Below are positions 15,950-16,883 of a DNA stretch of 16,883 bases, piece after piece. Within the stretch, counting starts at the first letter, position 1. The number at the start of each line of letters is the position of its first letter. The notes below the pieces were generated by a model. It worked only from the letters and a program-made list of their open reading frames with translations. It was not told where the DNA came from and did not search any database. Made by a program: the position numbers and the translations under genes. Source of the DNA: Acidobacteriota bacterium (GTDB taxonomy: Bacteria; Acidobacteriota; Polarisedimenticolia; Polarisedimenticolales; Polarisedimenticolaceae); NCBI GenBank assembly GCA_011773795.1, contig WVWW01000291.1, forward strand, positions 19,674-36,556, in the 5' to 3' direction.

Positions 15950-16883
15950 TCAACCGAACGCACGGCGCCGTTGGCTCGAAGACGGGATCTTGAGTTCTTC
16001 CCGGTACTTGGCCACGGTTCGTCGCGCAATCTGCAGCCCTTCCGCCTTCAGTGTCTTTACGATTGCCGAATCCGATAGCGGCTTCGCCGAATCCTCGGAG
16101 TCGATGATCTTGCGAATCTTCTCCTTGACCGTCAACGACGAGACGCTCTCGCCACCGCGGCTCGAAGCGATGCCGCTGTGGAAGAAGAAACGCATCTCGA
16201 ACAGGCCGCGATGGGTGTGCATGTACTTGTTGTTGACCACGCGGCTGACGGTCGACTCGTGCATGCCGATGTCCTCGGCGACGTCGCGCAGGACGAGCGG
16301 CTTCATCTGCTCGACCCCGTGATCGAGGAACCCACGTTGGAACTTCACGATGGACGTCGCGACCTTGTAGATCGTGCGTTGACGCTCCTCGAGACTCTTG
16401 ATCAGCCGGAATGCCGAGCGCAGCTTGTTGCGCACGTATTCCTTGGCGTCGCGCGGCGTGTCCTTGGCGGCGCCGCGCGCGACCATACGCCGGTAGGTCG
16501 GGCTGATGCGCAGTCGCGGCAGGCCTTCTTCGTTGAGCAGGACCTGGTACTCGTCGTCGATCTTGACGATGTAGACGTCGGGGACGACGTACATGCTGCG
16601 CTCGGTGTTGTACTTCTGACCCGGGCGTGGATCGAGCCCGCGGATGATCTCGATCTCCGCCTCGAGGTCGTCCATCTCCAGCCCGAGGATCCCGGCGAGT
16701 TCCTTGAACCGCCGGTCCTGCAGCTTGTCCATGTGGAAGCGCACGATCTGTTCGGCGGCGGTGCCGTCCTCGCCGAGGTGCTTGAGCTGGATGCACAGAC
16801 ATTCGGTCAGGTCCTTGGCGCCGACTCCGACGGGATCGAATCCCTGGATTCTCTGCAGCACGTCGTCGACCTCTTCAGCGCTG
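15950..16883 (-). CDS. rpoN: RNA polymerase sigma-54 factor (partial, N-terminus outside window)
   Basis: Sigma-54 directs RNA polymerase to GG-N10-GC promoters that need an enhancer-binding ATPase. The window holds the C-terminal 310 codons; the Gln-rich activator-interacting N-terminus is missing because the gene runs off the right end. The fragment opens with SAEEVDDVLQRIQGFDPVGV, the start of the core-binding domain, followed by AKDLTECLCIQLKHLG. The helix-turn-helix region is around RDVAEDIGMHESTVSRVVNN followed by KYMHTHRGLFEMRFFF. The RpoN box ARRTVAKYRE, which contacts the -24 element, is intact at 15998-16027. The protein ends a few residues later in LKIPSSSQRRRAFG. A GTG at 16861 is an internal valine and not a start, since family sequence continues upstream of it. 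hpf follows 51 bp downstream. Confidence 0.97.
   Translation of the reverse strand, partial: SAEEVDDVLQRIQGFDPVGVGAKDLTECLCIQLKHLGEDGTAAEQIVRFHMDKLQDRRFKELAGILGLEMDDLEAEIEIIRGLDPRPGQKYNTERSMYVVPDVYIVKIDDEYQVLLNEEGLPRLRISPTYRRMVARGAAKDTPRDAKEYVRNKLRSAFRLIKSLEERQRTIYKVATSIVKFQRGFLDHGVEQMKPLVLRDVAEDIGMHESTVSRVVNNKYMHTHRGLFEMRFFFHSGIASSRGGESVSSLTVKEKIRKIIDSEDSAKPLSDSAIVKTLKAEGLQIARRTVAKYREELKIPSSSQRRRAFG

Overview
The window is 16.9 kb of GC-rich DNA. It carries fourteen protein-coding genes, all read from the minus strand and packed almost without gaps. Two genes are cut by the window: the sigma-54 gene at the right edge and the second RND pump subunit at the left edge. I see no RNA genes, mobile elements, CRISPR arrays or plus-strand genes. 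The largest intergenic gap is 105 bp. A lipoprotein-type efflux adaptor, two RND inner-membrane pump proteins and sigma-54 indicate a Gram-negative bacterium. High GC, a split B12-dependent acyl-CoA mutase and a receiver protein with a helical tail would fit Acidobacteriota or a Myxococcota/delta-type lineage, but this placement is a guess from general style.

In the direction of transcription (right to left) the first block is rpoN (partial) followed by hpf, a common bacterial pairing of sigma-54 and the ribosome hibernation factor. After a 105 bp gap with a possible promoter comes a two-gene acyl-CoA mutase: a 561-residue large subunit and a separate 137-residue cobalamin-binding subunit. 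The active-site positions that separate methylmalonyl-CoA mutase from isobutyryl-CoA mutase carry Phe and Gln, the isobutyryl-type pair. A single-receiver response regulator follows 2 bp later.

The middle block is housekeeping: valS, nadC, birA and coaX (valyl-tRNA synthetase, then NAD, biotin-ligase and CoA functions). Junctions overlap by 1 to 4 bp or are separated by 2 to 4 bp, so the block looks translationally coupled. birA has no ATG, GTG or TTG upstream of its conserved substrate-binding motif. A CTG overlapping the nadC stop, with a well-placed GGAG, is the best start.

The left block begins after a 55 bp gap with a low-molecular-weight protein-tyrosine phosphatase that overlaps an unrecognised 209-residue charged protein. 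It continues after 62 bp with an RND efflux set: a lipoprotein adaptor (GTG start, strong ribosome binding site) and two different RND pump subunits joined by 14 bp and 4 bp overlaps. One adaptor with two unequal RND subunits recalls MdtABC-type heteromeric pumps. The first RND subunit has an extra hydrophobic segment in its central linker; the second has a divergent TM5-TM6 region. No outer-membrane channel gene is visible.
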